From positions 1-31,113 of the forward strand of contig NZ_JAJFCK010000029.1 of the NCBI RefSeq assembly GCF_020709055.1: 31,113 nucleotides of DNA, in the 5' to 3' direction. Position 1 is the stretch's first letter; every line of letters begins with the position of its first letter. Positions 24,038-31,113 of this stretch are shown here, in pieces. The notes below the pieces were generated by a model. It ran no database searches. It saw only the letters and a program-made list of their open reading frames with translations, and was not told where the DNA came from. Both the position numbers and the translations under genes were made by a program. This stretch comes from Ruminococcus callidus. GTDB taxonomy: Bacteria > Bacillota > Clostridia > Oscillospirales > Ruminococcaceae.

Positions 24038-24066
24038 TTGATTCCCGAGCAACAATATGATATAAT
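24038..24066 (+). promoter_or_regulatory. Promoter of the surface protein gene
   Basis: TTGATT (24038-24043) and TATAAT (24061-24066) are 17 bp apart. A leader of about 110 AT-rich bases follows. Another TATAAT at about 23992 lacks a partner box. Confidence 0.65.
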
Positions 24067-24184
24067 AGCTATATCAAACAAAATAGACAATTACAACATA
24101 AATTTTCCAGATGTAAAATGTGAAAAGTCTGTTTTGAACTGAGGAATATGGAAAAAATTTCGAGGATAAAATGAGGTGACAAGG

Positions 24185-27100
24185 ATGAAAACGATGAGAA
24201 AAAGAATTGCCGGCGCTGCCGTGGCAGCGGTAATGGCGGTAACGAGTACGATGACGGGTTTGTCCGGGCTGACGGCTGGTGCAGCGAATGCGGTCACCAG
24301 CTGGGGCGGCGGTGCGCAGTCTGACGACGTGACGCTTCTGGTCGGCGAGAAGAGCGCACTCCGTGGGGCAACGGTGGCGGAAACCCTTGCCAATGCCAAC
24401 AAGACCTACGTCCTCGGCATTGCCTCACAGTTCTGCATATTTCTGGAAGACGATTTCAAATCCCATGATTCCGATGCAGAGGGACGTATTGCCGTAGGTG
24501 GCGGCGCCAATCTGTCGCCGTACATCGGCTGGGATTATGAAGTGGGCAAAGGCGACTATAACACCGGCGAATCGCTGGAGAGCCTGCTGGGGGACAGCGG
24601 TTATGCCCATCTCATCATCAACAACGGACCGGTGCGCCAGCTGAACACCGACAACAGACAGATCTTCTGGATCGGCGACGGCGTGGACATGAACGATACC
24701 GCTACGAACTACCGGAAATACGGCTTGTATCAGGATGCGAAAGACCAGTTCTTCCAGTCGTCGGATTTCTCCGTGGCAGACCAGTTCGCACTGCTCCAGA
24801 AAAACAGCCAGAAGCTGAGCCGCCAGAAGGCGACAGGCACGTTCTCCGTCAGCGGCGATACTGCCACATTCACGTATACCGGCAGCGCATCCACGGCGGA
24901 AGAGGTGGTATTCACCCTGACACCGGAGGAGTGGGCACAGTATCAGGAGTGCATCTACGTCAAGTATGAGAACATTCCGCAGCTGAAAACGCCCCGCACC
25001 GTCGTCGCCAATGACGGCAGCACTACCACTTGGAACAACTCCTACATCGTGGTCAATGTCGCCGGAAGCGGGGATGTGCACATCTCGGATATCAACCACG
25101 AAAACGGGCAGAAGTTCACATACATCAATGATGTTGCCGTGGGACGTACCGGTCCCTTGGATGATGACCAGAAAGATAACAACCATCCCGGCGTGACCAG
25201 CCTGCTGTATAACTTCTACGAGGCATCACGGGTCGTGTTGGCGAACAACTTTCAGGGAACGATTCTGGCACCGCTGGCGGATGTCACAGACGAGTGGACG
25301 CTGGAGGGCAGAAGCGATTCCAACCACAGAGGACACCTCTCCGGTGCGCTCATCGCCAAGAGCTTTGACGGCGGTACAGAGTTTGGCTACCGTCCGTACA
25401 CCGGCCCGTACAGTCTGCTTTCTGTAGATACCGGCTATACCGTGGATCTCCGGAAAGTGGATGCCAAGGGCAACCTGCTGTCCGGCGCAGCTCTCGTGCT
25501 GTATCAGAAGCAGGCGGACGGTCAGTGGGATGCTGTGGACGCCATGGTCACCGAGGATTTGCGGGCATCCTATAACGCACAGTTCGACATCGGCGAGGAA
25601 GATCCGGATGCGCCCGTTACGCTGAAACACGAGTACTACATCGCCGAGGAGGACGCACCGGACGGCTACCAGAAATCCGAGATGCGGTATTACATTGACT
25701 ATGAGGAAACCTACGAGGAACAGGATGGTCTGATCGTTTCGACGGAAGTCCGTGTCACCATGTATCCGGCGACCACGGATCCCCGGAAGCCCCAGACCGG
25801 CGGTGTCACCTATGTGGTGAATACCGCATATACCATCGCTTCCGGCGAGATTCAGGAGAAGCAGTTCACCTGTGACGGCACGACCTACACCCTGACCAGG
25901 GACGGCGACAGCTGGAAATACAGGGGCGATGTCCTCTCGACAGAAAACCGGTTTGACGACACTACCATTCCCGGTATGCGCATCGACACCGAGAACATGC
26001 TGATCTATCCGCCGTTCAAGGCACCGTCGCAGCAGCCCGCCGTCGGACCGGCATCCCATGATACCGTTCCAACGATTGCGAACCAGCAGGGACTGACCAT
26101 TCAGAAGAAGGACAACGAAGGCGCTCTGCTGGAGGGCGCAACCCTTTCGCTGAAAAAGGTTCAGGACGGCACGGAAACGGCAGTTGCCGGATTTGACGGA
26201 ACACAGGCAAATCAGACGCTGAACATCGGTCTGAACGATTTGGCAGACATCCACGTTGCCGGCGCCAGCCAGAACCCCTACTATGTTCTGGAGGAGATCG
26301 CAGCACCCTCTGCGGAATATGAGCTGGCAAAGCCCATCTATTTCTATGTGACTGAGGAAAACGGCGTATATACCGTGCACACCACTGAGGCTGAGGTGAA
26401 TGGCAAGCCGGATTGGAGCAAGGCTGCTGCCAGCACAGATACCGTTGTCACCATGATCGACATTCGCATCACCGGCGCAAAGGTAACGCTGCAAAAGGTG
26501 GACAGCGAGAGCGGCGATGTGATCCCGGACGACAGCGCAGAACTGGCGCTGTACCGTGCATCCGATGACGCAAAGGTTTGCAGCTGGAACGGCGAGAAGT
26601 TGGTGGACGGCTATCTGGAGCCCGGCATGTACTACATCGTAGAAGCCAAAGCGCCGGCAGGCTATGAGGATACGCTGGTGGGACAGAAGATGTACTTTAT
26701 TGTCAACAGCGACTATACCATCACCGTGGGCAGACCGTCCTATGTGGAGTCGACCAATCCGGAAAGCGATGCGGAAAAACATTTCGGCAATGCGTACAGC
26801 AATATGCCCATTACCAAAATCGAAGTAGATGTCAGCGATATTCAGGGTGATTCCCATGCGATTCAGTTTAAGCCCACTGGCGATGCTTCAGCAATGCAGA
26901 AGGATATCTCCGAGGGGACGAACACCTTTACCGGAGATGGCATTGCATTCGGCGAGGGCGGCAGAATGAAAGTCACCTACTGGAACGCAACGATTCAGGC
27001 AATCCGGTATTATATGGGCATCGAGGACACCGTATCGGCAAACCTGAAGGTAATTGACGGCGATGCCGTTCGTATTCAGGTGCCTAACGAAAAGGCAGAA

Positions 27101-28987
27101 ACTACTACCACAACTACCACCACGACTACAACCACGACTACCACATCCACCACACCGACCACCACCAGCGCAACAACTACATCCACGACACCAACGACCA
27201 CCAGCACCACCACAACGACGACAACAACTACAACGACAACAACTACCACCACCACAACCACAACAACCACGACTACCACTTCTGAAACAACAACGACAGC
27301 CGCCACAACGGCGACAACAGAAGCAACCACGGAAGAAACCACCACAGAATCTACCACCACGACAACAACAACCACCACCACGACTACTACCACTACGACT
27401 ACTACCACCACGACCACAGCAACTTCGACAACAGCCACCACGGCAAGCTCTGCCGGCCCGACCACGGCTTCTACCGCAGAAACCACTGTGACCACTACCC
27501 GGAGCAGCGCCGGTCCGACAATGACCACGACTACAGAAACTACGACATCTGCCACCACGACGACCACAGAAGCGACCACTACCAAAACAGAAACAACAAC
27601 GACCGCAACGACCACGACAACCACAACTGCAACAACTACTACCACCACAACGACAAAGGCAACAACCACAGAAAAAACGACCACAACCACGACTACCACA
27701 GAAACAACCACCACAACAACAACGAAGGCAACTACGACCACGACAACTACCAGCACTACTGCGCAAACTACGGTAAGCTCCGCTAGTCCGACCACACCGA
27801 CAACCACCACAACGGCAAAGGCAACAACCACAGAAAAAACGACCACAACCACGACTACCACAGAAACAACCACTGCCACAACAACGAAGGCAACTACGAC
27901 CACGACAACTACCAGCACTACTGCGCAAACTACGGCAAGCTCCGCTGGTCCGACCACACCGACAACCACCACCACAACGACTACAACCGCAACTACCGCA
28001 AAAACTACCACAACGACCACCGCTGCAACTACCTTTACCACCGCCGTGACCATCACCACGACTACTACGGCAGAGGAGACCACGACTACGAAACTTACTA
28101 CGACTACCACGACCACCGCAGCTACGACAACCACCACAACAACCGAGGAAACTACGACAACCACCGAAGAGACGACCACCACCGAGGAAGAAACCACTAC
28201 GGAGGAAACGACGACCACAACCGTGACCACAACGACCACCATCGTGGTTTGCAAGCAGGATGCAGAGGGCAATCTGCTGGGCGGTGCTTCGCTTCAGCTG
28301 ACCGCCGAGGATGGCACTGTAACAGCTGCCTGGATATCGGAGAACGGCACGCCGTACCTGCTGCCGGAGCTGACACCGGACTGCATCTACCAGTTGTCCG
28401 AGCTGAAAGCCCCTGCTGATTTCGCACTGGCAGAGCCGATCTACTTCCGCCTGACCGGAGACGGCATGCTCCAGCTCCTGAACATCACAACGGAAGCAGA
28501 TGGCACCTCCTGGACGGTGACCGGCGTGGCAGAAGAGCTCACGGACGGCAGAATCGTTATGGTTGACGCATATCTGGGCACGGGCACACTTGCCACGACC
28601 ACAACCACCGAGGAAACCACCACGACCACCGCCGAGGAAACCACCACCACAACCATGCGCCGGACGGATTCTGGGAACGGGGAACAGACTCCCACCACCA
28701 CAACCACGGCAGAAACCACGACCGAGGCGGTACAGACCACGACCACCACGGGAACGGCAGCTTCCACCACGGCAAAGCGTTCCACCGCTGGCGGAGGAAC
28801 GGCGGGAAGAACCACGACCACGAGAAGCAACGGCGGCTATTCGTCCGGTTCGTCCGGCGGTTCGTACTACCGCAGCACACCCGCAGTCAGCAATTCGCCA
28901 AAGACCGGCGACCGCAGACTGACCGTGCTGCTGTCCAGCAGTGCAGTGCTGCTTCTGCTCATGGCAGCAAGCCGGAAGCGCCGGTAA
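24185..28987 (+). CDS. Giant wall-anchored surface protein: choice-of-anchor A, SpaA-like and Thr-rich domains
   Basis: A 1600-residue sortase substrate. The ATG at 24185 follows GAGGTGACAAGG; a GTG three codons upstream is rejected. A signal peptide occupies about 1-37. Residues about 71-405 match the choice-of-anchor A pattern (GRIAVGGGAN ... YNFYEASRV ... GTILAPLADV). Next come three SpaA/prealbumin-like repeats (about 418-530, 636-750, 765-850) with K...YYIAEEDAP-type lysine/glutamate pairs expected to form isopeptide bonds. A beta-rich module (878-972) and a threonine-rich stretch (973-1354, with the 6-residue SSAGPT or SSASPT inserted four times) follow. A fourth SpaA-like domain (about 1355-1465), a second Thr-rich segment, and the sorting signal SPKTG (1571-1575), hydrophobic helix and RKRR tail end the protein. 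Probably an adhesin, perhaps O-glycosylated. No sortase gene is nearby. Confidence 0.9.
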   Translation: MKTMRKRIAGAAVAAVMAVTSTMTGLSGLTAGAANAVTSWGGGAQSDDVTLLVGEKSALRGATVAETLANANKTYVLGIASQFCIFLEDDFKSHDSDAEGRIAVGGGANLSPYIGWDYEVGKGDYNTGESLESLLGDSGYAHLIINNGPVRQLNTDNRQIFWIGDGVDMNDTATNYRKYGLYQDAKDQFFQSSDFSVADQFALLQKNSQKLSRQKATGTFSVSGDTATFTYTGSASTAEEVVFTLTPEEWAQYQECIYVKYENIPQLKTPRTVVANDGSTTTWNNSYIVVNVAGSGDVHISDINHENGQKFTYINDVAVGRTGPLDDDQKDNNHPGVTSLLYNFYEASRVVLANNFQGTILAPLADVTDEWTLEGRSDSNHRGHLSGALIAKSFDGGTEFGYRPYTGPYSLLSVDTGYTVDLRKVDAKGNLLSGAALVLYQKQADGQWDAVDAMVTEDLRASYNAQFDIGEEDPDAPVTLKHEYYIAEEDAPDGYQKSEMRYYIDYEETYEEQDGLIVSTEVRVTMYPATTDPRKPQTGGVTYVVNTAYTIASGEIQEKQFTCDGTTYTLTRDGDSWKYRGDVLSTENRFDDTTIPGMRIDTENMLIYPPFKAPSQQPAVGPASHDTVPTIANQQGLTIQKKDNEGALLEGATLSLKKVQDGTETAVAGFDGTQANQTLNIGLNDLADIHVAGASQNPYYVLEEIAAPSAEYELAKPIYFYVTEENGVYTVHTTEAEVNGKPDWSKAAASTDTVVTMIDIRITGAKVTLQKVDSESGDVIPDDSAELALYRASDDAKVCSWNGEKLVDGYLEPGMYYIVEAKAPAGYEDTLVGQKMYFIVNSDYTITVGRPSYVESTNPESDAEKHFGNAYSNMPITKIEVDVSDIQGDSHAIQFKPTGDASAMQKDISEGTNTFTGDGIAFGEGGRMKVTYWNATIQAIRYYMGIEDTVSANLKVIDGDAVRIQVPNEKAETTTTTTTTTTTTTTTSTTPTTTSATTTSTTPTTTSTTTTTTTTTTTTTTTTTTTTTTTTTSETTTTAATTATTEATTEETTTESTTTTTTTTTTTTTTTTTTTTTTATSTTATTASSAGPTTASTAETTVTTTRSSAGPTMTTTTETTTSATTTTTEATTTKTETTTTATTTTTTTATTTTTTTTKATTTEKTTTTTTTTETTTTTTTKATTTTTTTSTTAQTTVSSASPTTPTTTTTAKATTTEKTTTTTTTTETTTATTTKATTTTTTTSTTAQTTASSAGPTTPTTTTTTTTTATTAKTTTTTTAATTFTTAVTITTTTTAEETTTTKLTTTTTTTAATTTTTTTEETTTTTEETTTTEEETTTEETTTTTVTTTTTIVVCKQDAEGNLLGGASLQLTAEDGTVTAAWISENGTPYLLPELTPDCIYQLSELKAPADFALAEPIYFRLTGDGMLQLLNITTEADGTSWTVTGVAEELTDGRIVMVDAYLGTGTLATTTTTEETTTTTAEETTTTTMRRTDSGNGEQTPTTTTTAETTTEAVQTTTTTGTAASTTAKRSTAGGGTAGRTTTTRSNGGYSSGSSGGSYYRSTPAVSNSPKTGDRRLTVLLSSSAVLLLLMAASRKRR
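27655..27978 (+). repeat. 162-bp in-frame tandem duplication in the Thr-rich stretch
   Basis: The segment starting AAAGGCAACAACCACAG at 27655 recurs at 27817 with few differences (for example SSASPT versus SSAGPT). The period of 162 bp is 54 codons, so the frame is kept. Confidence 0.8.
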
Positions 28988-29039
28988 CAGCGGGGCGCAC
29001 GCTGAAAAAAGTGTGCCGTGAATAAACACCATAAAAATT

Positions 29040-29079
29040 CGGCCGCAGGAACGGAAAAATCGTTTCTGCGGCCGCTTTT
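29040..29079 (+). terminator. Strong hairpin after the surface protein gene
   Basis: CGGCCGCAG (29040-29048) pairs with CTGCGGCCG (29066-29074) and continues with AACG/CGTT. Only CTTTTGG follows, so the T tract is short, but the stem is very stable. The rest of the gap up to 29210 shows nothing recognisable. Confidence 0.65.
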
Positions 29080-29213
29080 GGCTGTAAGGGCTCTGTAGTA
29101 TTTTCGGGCGGATTTTTCAGCGTTATGGGCAGAAATTCCACATTCCATTTTTGAAAATTTGGGTAAAGCGTCTGCAAAAATCTAAATTTGTAAATCTTTT
29201 GTAAGAATTATGC

Positions 29214-29242
29214 TTGACAAAACCGGCGGAATACGGTATAAT
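29214..29242 (+). promoter_or_regulatory. Promoter of pspA
   Basis: TTGACA (29214-29219) and TATAAT (29237-29242) are exactly 17 bp apart. This is an ordinary vegetative promoter, not a sigma-54 or ECF type as used for pspA in other groups. Confidence 0.88.
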
Positions 29243-29289
29243 AGGAACAAAGCAATTCCGCAAAACAAGACGTTTCGGAGGATAGAAAC

Positions 29290-29973
29290 ATGGGAATTTT
29301 TTCGAGAATCGGTGATCTCCTGAAGGCAAACATCAACGACCTGATTGATCGTGCAGAAGATCCGGAAAAGATGGTAAAGCAGATCATCTCCGACTTGCAG
29401 AAGGATGTCCAGCAGTCCACACAGGCGCTGGGCAAGGCAATGGCAAGTGAGCGGATCGCAAAGCGGCAGTACGAAAATGCAGTAAAGACTTCCGCAGATT
29501 GGGAAGCTAAAGCAAAGGCAGCACTGGCTGCCGGCGATGTAGATCTGGCAAAGAAAGCTCTCTCCCATAAGGTGAGCGCAGATGCCGAAGTGGAATCTTA
29601 TCAGAAGATGTACGAGCAGATCGCTGCCCAGACCGCACAGATTCGGGAGCAGGTGGAAACCCTGAAAAGTAAGCTGGAGGAGGCAAAGAGCCGTCAGGCA
29701 ATGCTGGTGGCACGCTCTCAGATGGCAAAGACGCAGAAGAATCTGGCACAGACTGTGGGCGGAATGGACAGCTCCAGCGCACTGGATAAGTTCGACCGGA
29801 TGGAACAGAAGGTGACCCAGCAGGAGGCAGAGGCTGCGGCATTCAGCGAGATCGCAGGCAGCGATTCTGCGGATGCAAAGACCTTTGAACAGCTCCAGCA
29901 TGATATGGATGTGGATACTGAGCTGCAGCGTCTGATGTCTGAGATGGGTCAGACGGAAGGGAGTGCGATGTAA
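29290..29973 (+). CDS. pspA: PspA/IM30 family membrane-stress protein
   Basis: A 227-residue helical protein of the phage-shock A / IM30 / Vipp1 family (ESCRT-III superfamily), which binds and protects the inner face of the cytoplasmic membrane as large oligomers. It has the N-terminal amphipathic helix MGIFSRIGDLLKANINDLID, the conserved AEDPEKMVKQIISDLQKD motif, and a coiled-coil body from about 25 to 160. The C-terminus around DKFDRMEQKVTQQEAEAAAF is also typical. The ATG follows CGGAGGATAG. No pspBC or liaFSR genes are nearby. The only partner is a 52-residue membrane protein directly downstream, so the pair may form a minimal envelope-stress module. Confidence 0.93.
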   Translation: MGIFSRIGDLLKANINDLIDRAEDPEKMVKQIISDLQKDVQQSTQALGKAMASERIAKRQYENAVKTSADWEAKAKAALAAGDVDLAKKALSHKVSADAEVESYQKMYEQIAAQTAQIREQVETLKSKLEEAKSRQAMLVARSQMAKTQKNLAQTVGGMDSSSALDKFDRMEQKVTQQEAEAAAFSEIAGSDSADAKTFEQLQHDMDVDTELQRLMSEMGQTEGSAM

Positions 29974-29975
29974 TC

Positions 29976-30134
29976 ATGGCAAAGAAATCGAAGCGGTCAT
30001 CGCTGCTCGGTCTGCTTTTGGCGGTGGTTACCATTGCGGTTGCCGTTGCCGGCATTGTCTACGCCATTTCTACGCGCCGTCGGCATGTGGATGACGCAAA
30101 ATGGAGCGATTATGACGAGTGCGGCATGATCTGA
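29976..30134 (+). CDS. 52-residue single-pass membrane protein downstream of pspA
   Basis: A short gene. The protein begins MAKKSKRSSL, basic and therefore probably cytoplasmic, then one hydrophobic helix (residues about 9-32, LLGLLLAVVTIAVAVAGIVY). A short basic patch (STRRRH) and an acidic tail containing KWSDYDECGMI follow. The ATG is 2 bp after the pspA stop, with GGGAG (29959-29963) about 12 bases upstream. It ends before the terminator at 30163. The coding pattern, with a GC-rich third position, and the coupling to pspA support it. No family is recognised. It may anchor PspA or act as its membrane partner, which is inference. Confidence 0.7.
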   Translation: MAKKSKRSSLLGLLLAVVTIAVAVAGIVYAISTRRRHVDDAKWSDYDECGMI

Positions 30135-30162
30135 GCCGTGCAACAAACAAAATATAACGCAG

Positions 30163-30195
30163 AGCGGATGCAGCGGAGGGCTGCGTCCGCTTTTT
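30163..30195 (+). terminator. Intrinsic terminator after pspA and the small membrane gene
   Basis: AGCGGATGCAGC (30163-30174) pairs with GCTGCGTCCGCT (30180-30191) with one G-T pair, followed by TTTTTG. Confidence 0.9.
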
Positions 30196-30240
30196 GTCGG
30201 ACAAAAAGTGCGGTTTTTTCCAGGGCTCTGCCAAAATCCA

Positions 30241-30269
30241 TTGCCTTTTTCGAAAAACTATGGTATAAT
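30241..30269 (+). promoter_or_regulatory. Promoter of the exonuclease gene
   Basis: TTGCCT (30241-30246) and TATAAT (30264-30269) are 17 bp apart. The leader to the ATG at 30359 is about 80 bases. Confidence 0.75.
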
Positions 30270-30358
30270 ACAGATAAGTTTTTCGAGAACGCAGCCACGG
30301 CCGGAGAACGCCGTGCTGCGCTGGGACAAGTTGCTCTGGAAAGGAGAACGGAAGTATC

Positions 30359-30997
30359 ATGAAGGGGAATAAAATCGTATTGGATTTGGAATTCACACCG
30401 CTGCGGGATCCGGATTTGCAGGCAGTCGCCGGCAATGAGATCATCGAGATCGGTGCTGTGAAGCTGGACGAGGAAAACCGGAAGCTGGACAGCTTTCAAA
30501 CCTACGTCAAGCCGCAGTACAGCGATATTCCGTACCGCATCACGCAGATCACCGGCATCACCAAAAAAACAGTGGAAAAAGCACCGCAGTATGCCGAGGC
30601 GATGGAACAGTTTGCGGACTGGATCGGCAGCGATGTGCGCAGCCGGTTCTATACCTGGAGCACCAGCGATCAGAACGTGATCCTGCGGGAGGCAGATCTG
30701 AAGGAATTTCCGCTGCACGATATGTTCTATGCGCACTGGGTGGATCTGCAGCGAATCCACCAGCGGATGTACGGCTTCACCCGTCCCATGAACCTAACCA
30801 ACGCCCTCGGTTCCATGCAGATCTACTTTGAGGGAACGGAGCACGGAGCACTGGCGGACGCACGGAATACGGCGGAGATCCTGTGCAACCTGAGCAGCAT
30901 CCAGGGGGTGCATGAGCGCATCGAGAAATCCCACATTACATACAACAGCGCCTCCTCCCACGGCTTCACCATGGGAATGGTCATCCGAAAGAAGTAA
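30359..30997 (+). CDS. DEDDh-type 3'-5' exonuclease (KapD/ERI-1-like)
   Basis: A 212-residue exonuclease-fold protein of the RNase T/DnaQ superfamily, of the stand-alone type that trims RNA or DNA 3' ends. Motif I is VLDLEFTP with D9 and E11. EIIEIGAVKLDEE follows. Motif II lies in the FYTWSTSDQNVILREA region with its aspartate, and motif III is HGALADARNTAEI with H162 and D167, which makes it the DEDDh type. It resembles KapD or ERI-1-like enzymes rather than polymerase epsilon subunits, because YRITQITGIT and LGSMQIYFEG are typical there. An AAAGGAG site precedes the ATG. Its TAA stop is the first triplet of the second 118-bp repeat. The C-terminal 30 residues have no catalytic motif. Substrate unknown. 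Confidence 0.9.
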   Translation: MKGNKIVLDLEFTPLRDPDLQAVAGNEIIEIGAVKLDEENRKLDSFQTYVKPQYSDIPYRITQITGITKKTVEKAPQYAEAMEQFADWIGSDVRSRFYTWSTSDQNVILREADLKEFPLHDMFYAHWVDLQRIHQRMYGFTRPMNLTNALGSMQIYFEGTEHGALADARNTAEILCNLSSIQGVHERIEKSHITYNSASSHGFTMGMVIRKK

Positions 30998-31112
30998 GAG
31001 CTCGTGTTCATAGGCGTCTATCTACGTCTTTTCGGCAAATTTTGTTGCATACTGCGTTAAAAATTCTTGCCATACGAAAGTATGCCTGCAAATTTTTGCC
31101 TTGTCTGCAAAA
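30995..31112 (+). repeat. 118-bp repeat, copy 2, intact
   Basis: Identical at every base to the two halves of copy 1 at 1779-2072, and it shows the empty site of the 174-bp insertion (GCGTTAAAAATTC around 31057-31069). It begins on the stop codon of the exonuclease gene, in gene orientation. The true right end may lie beyond the window. Confidence 0.85.
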
Positions 31113-31113
31113 A

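Noticed and set aside
27103..28245. CRISPR-like or satellite array
   Set aside because: The repeats are irregular Thr codons in one open frame. There are no constant repeats with unique spacers and no cas genes.
27076..28272. Long minus-strand frame of 398 codons, almost only valine and serine
   Set aside because: It is the antisense of the Thr-codon repeats (ACN read backwards gives NGT/GTN). It has no ribosome-binding site or promoter.
26888..29032. Minus-strand frame of 714 codons rich in glycine, cysteine and arginine
   Set aside because: Antisense shadow of the surface protein gene. Its composition follows the repeat, and no start signals are present.

Overview
The window looks like chromosomal DNA of a GC-rich Firmicute of the Ruminococcus / Oscillospiraceae type. 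This is inferred, not proven. The reasons are AGGAGG ribosome-binding sites, consensus TTGACA-17-TATAAT promoters, a sortase-anchored surface protein with a very long threonine-rich stretch, a stand-alone MsmK-type sugar-importer ATPase, and small palindromic repeats between genes. I see no rRNA, tRNA, CRISPR array, phage module or transposase gene.

Layout. 1-345 holds a terminator of an upstream gene, an array of palindromes and the purB promoter. purB (345-1781) is followed directly by a 118-bp repeat split by a 174-bp MITE-like insertion. Next come a possible short minus-strand transcript (about 2082-2262), a Gfo/Idh/MocA oxidoreductase (minus) and a divergent GNAT acetyltransferase. 4175-8851 is a likely operon: a tiny lipoprotein, a membrane-anchored GH25 muramidase, ManA, a ROK glucokinase, a sugar-phosphate isomerase-like TIM barrel, NrdR and a small membrane protein. 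Then follow a DUF4830-like protein (minus), an RsuA-type pseudouridine synthase, MsmK with a strong terminator, a candidate small RNA (minus, about 11509-11680), DeoD and a Wzx-like flippase (both minus). A long hairpin-rich gap leads to an ECF sigma factor overlapping its probable membrane anti-sigma partner.

16283-23819 is a glycan biosynthesis operon: polyprenyl-phosphate glycosylphosphotransferase, ManC, GDP-mannose 4,6-dehydratase, two GT4 glycosyltransferases, a GDP-4-keto-6-deoxymannose reductase-like enzyme and a coiled-coil protein. With ManA upstream and the divergent flippase, the set reads as synthesis, transfer and export of a D-rhamnose-containing surface glycan. Phosphomannomutase is absent from the window. 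24185-28987 encodes a 1600-residue wall-anchored protein. The right end carries PspA with a 52-residue membrane protein, a DEDDh exonuclease, and a second, uninterrupted copy of the 118-bp repeat.

The most unusual non-coding signals are: the repeat-within-repeat, whose two 118-bp copies are identical and both begin at a gene's stop codon; two palindromes with compensatory base changes; a minus-strand small-RNA candidate preceded by a perfect tandem 11-bp repeat; and a structured leader in front of the glycan operon. The most unusual coding signals are a lipoprotein whose mature part resembles only the closing segment of a GH74 beta-propeller, and the giant threonine-rich surface protein with an in-frame 162-bp duplication.
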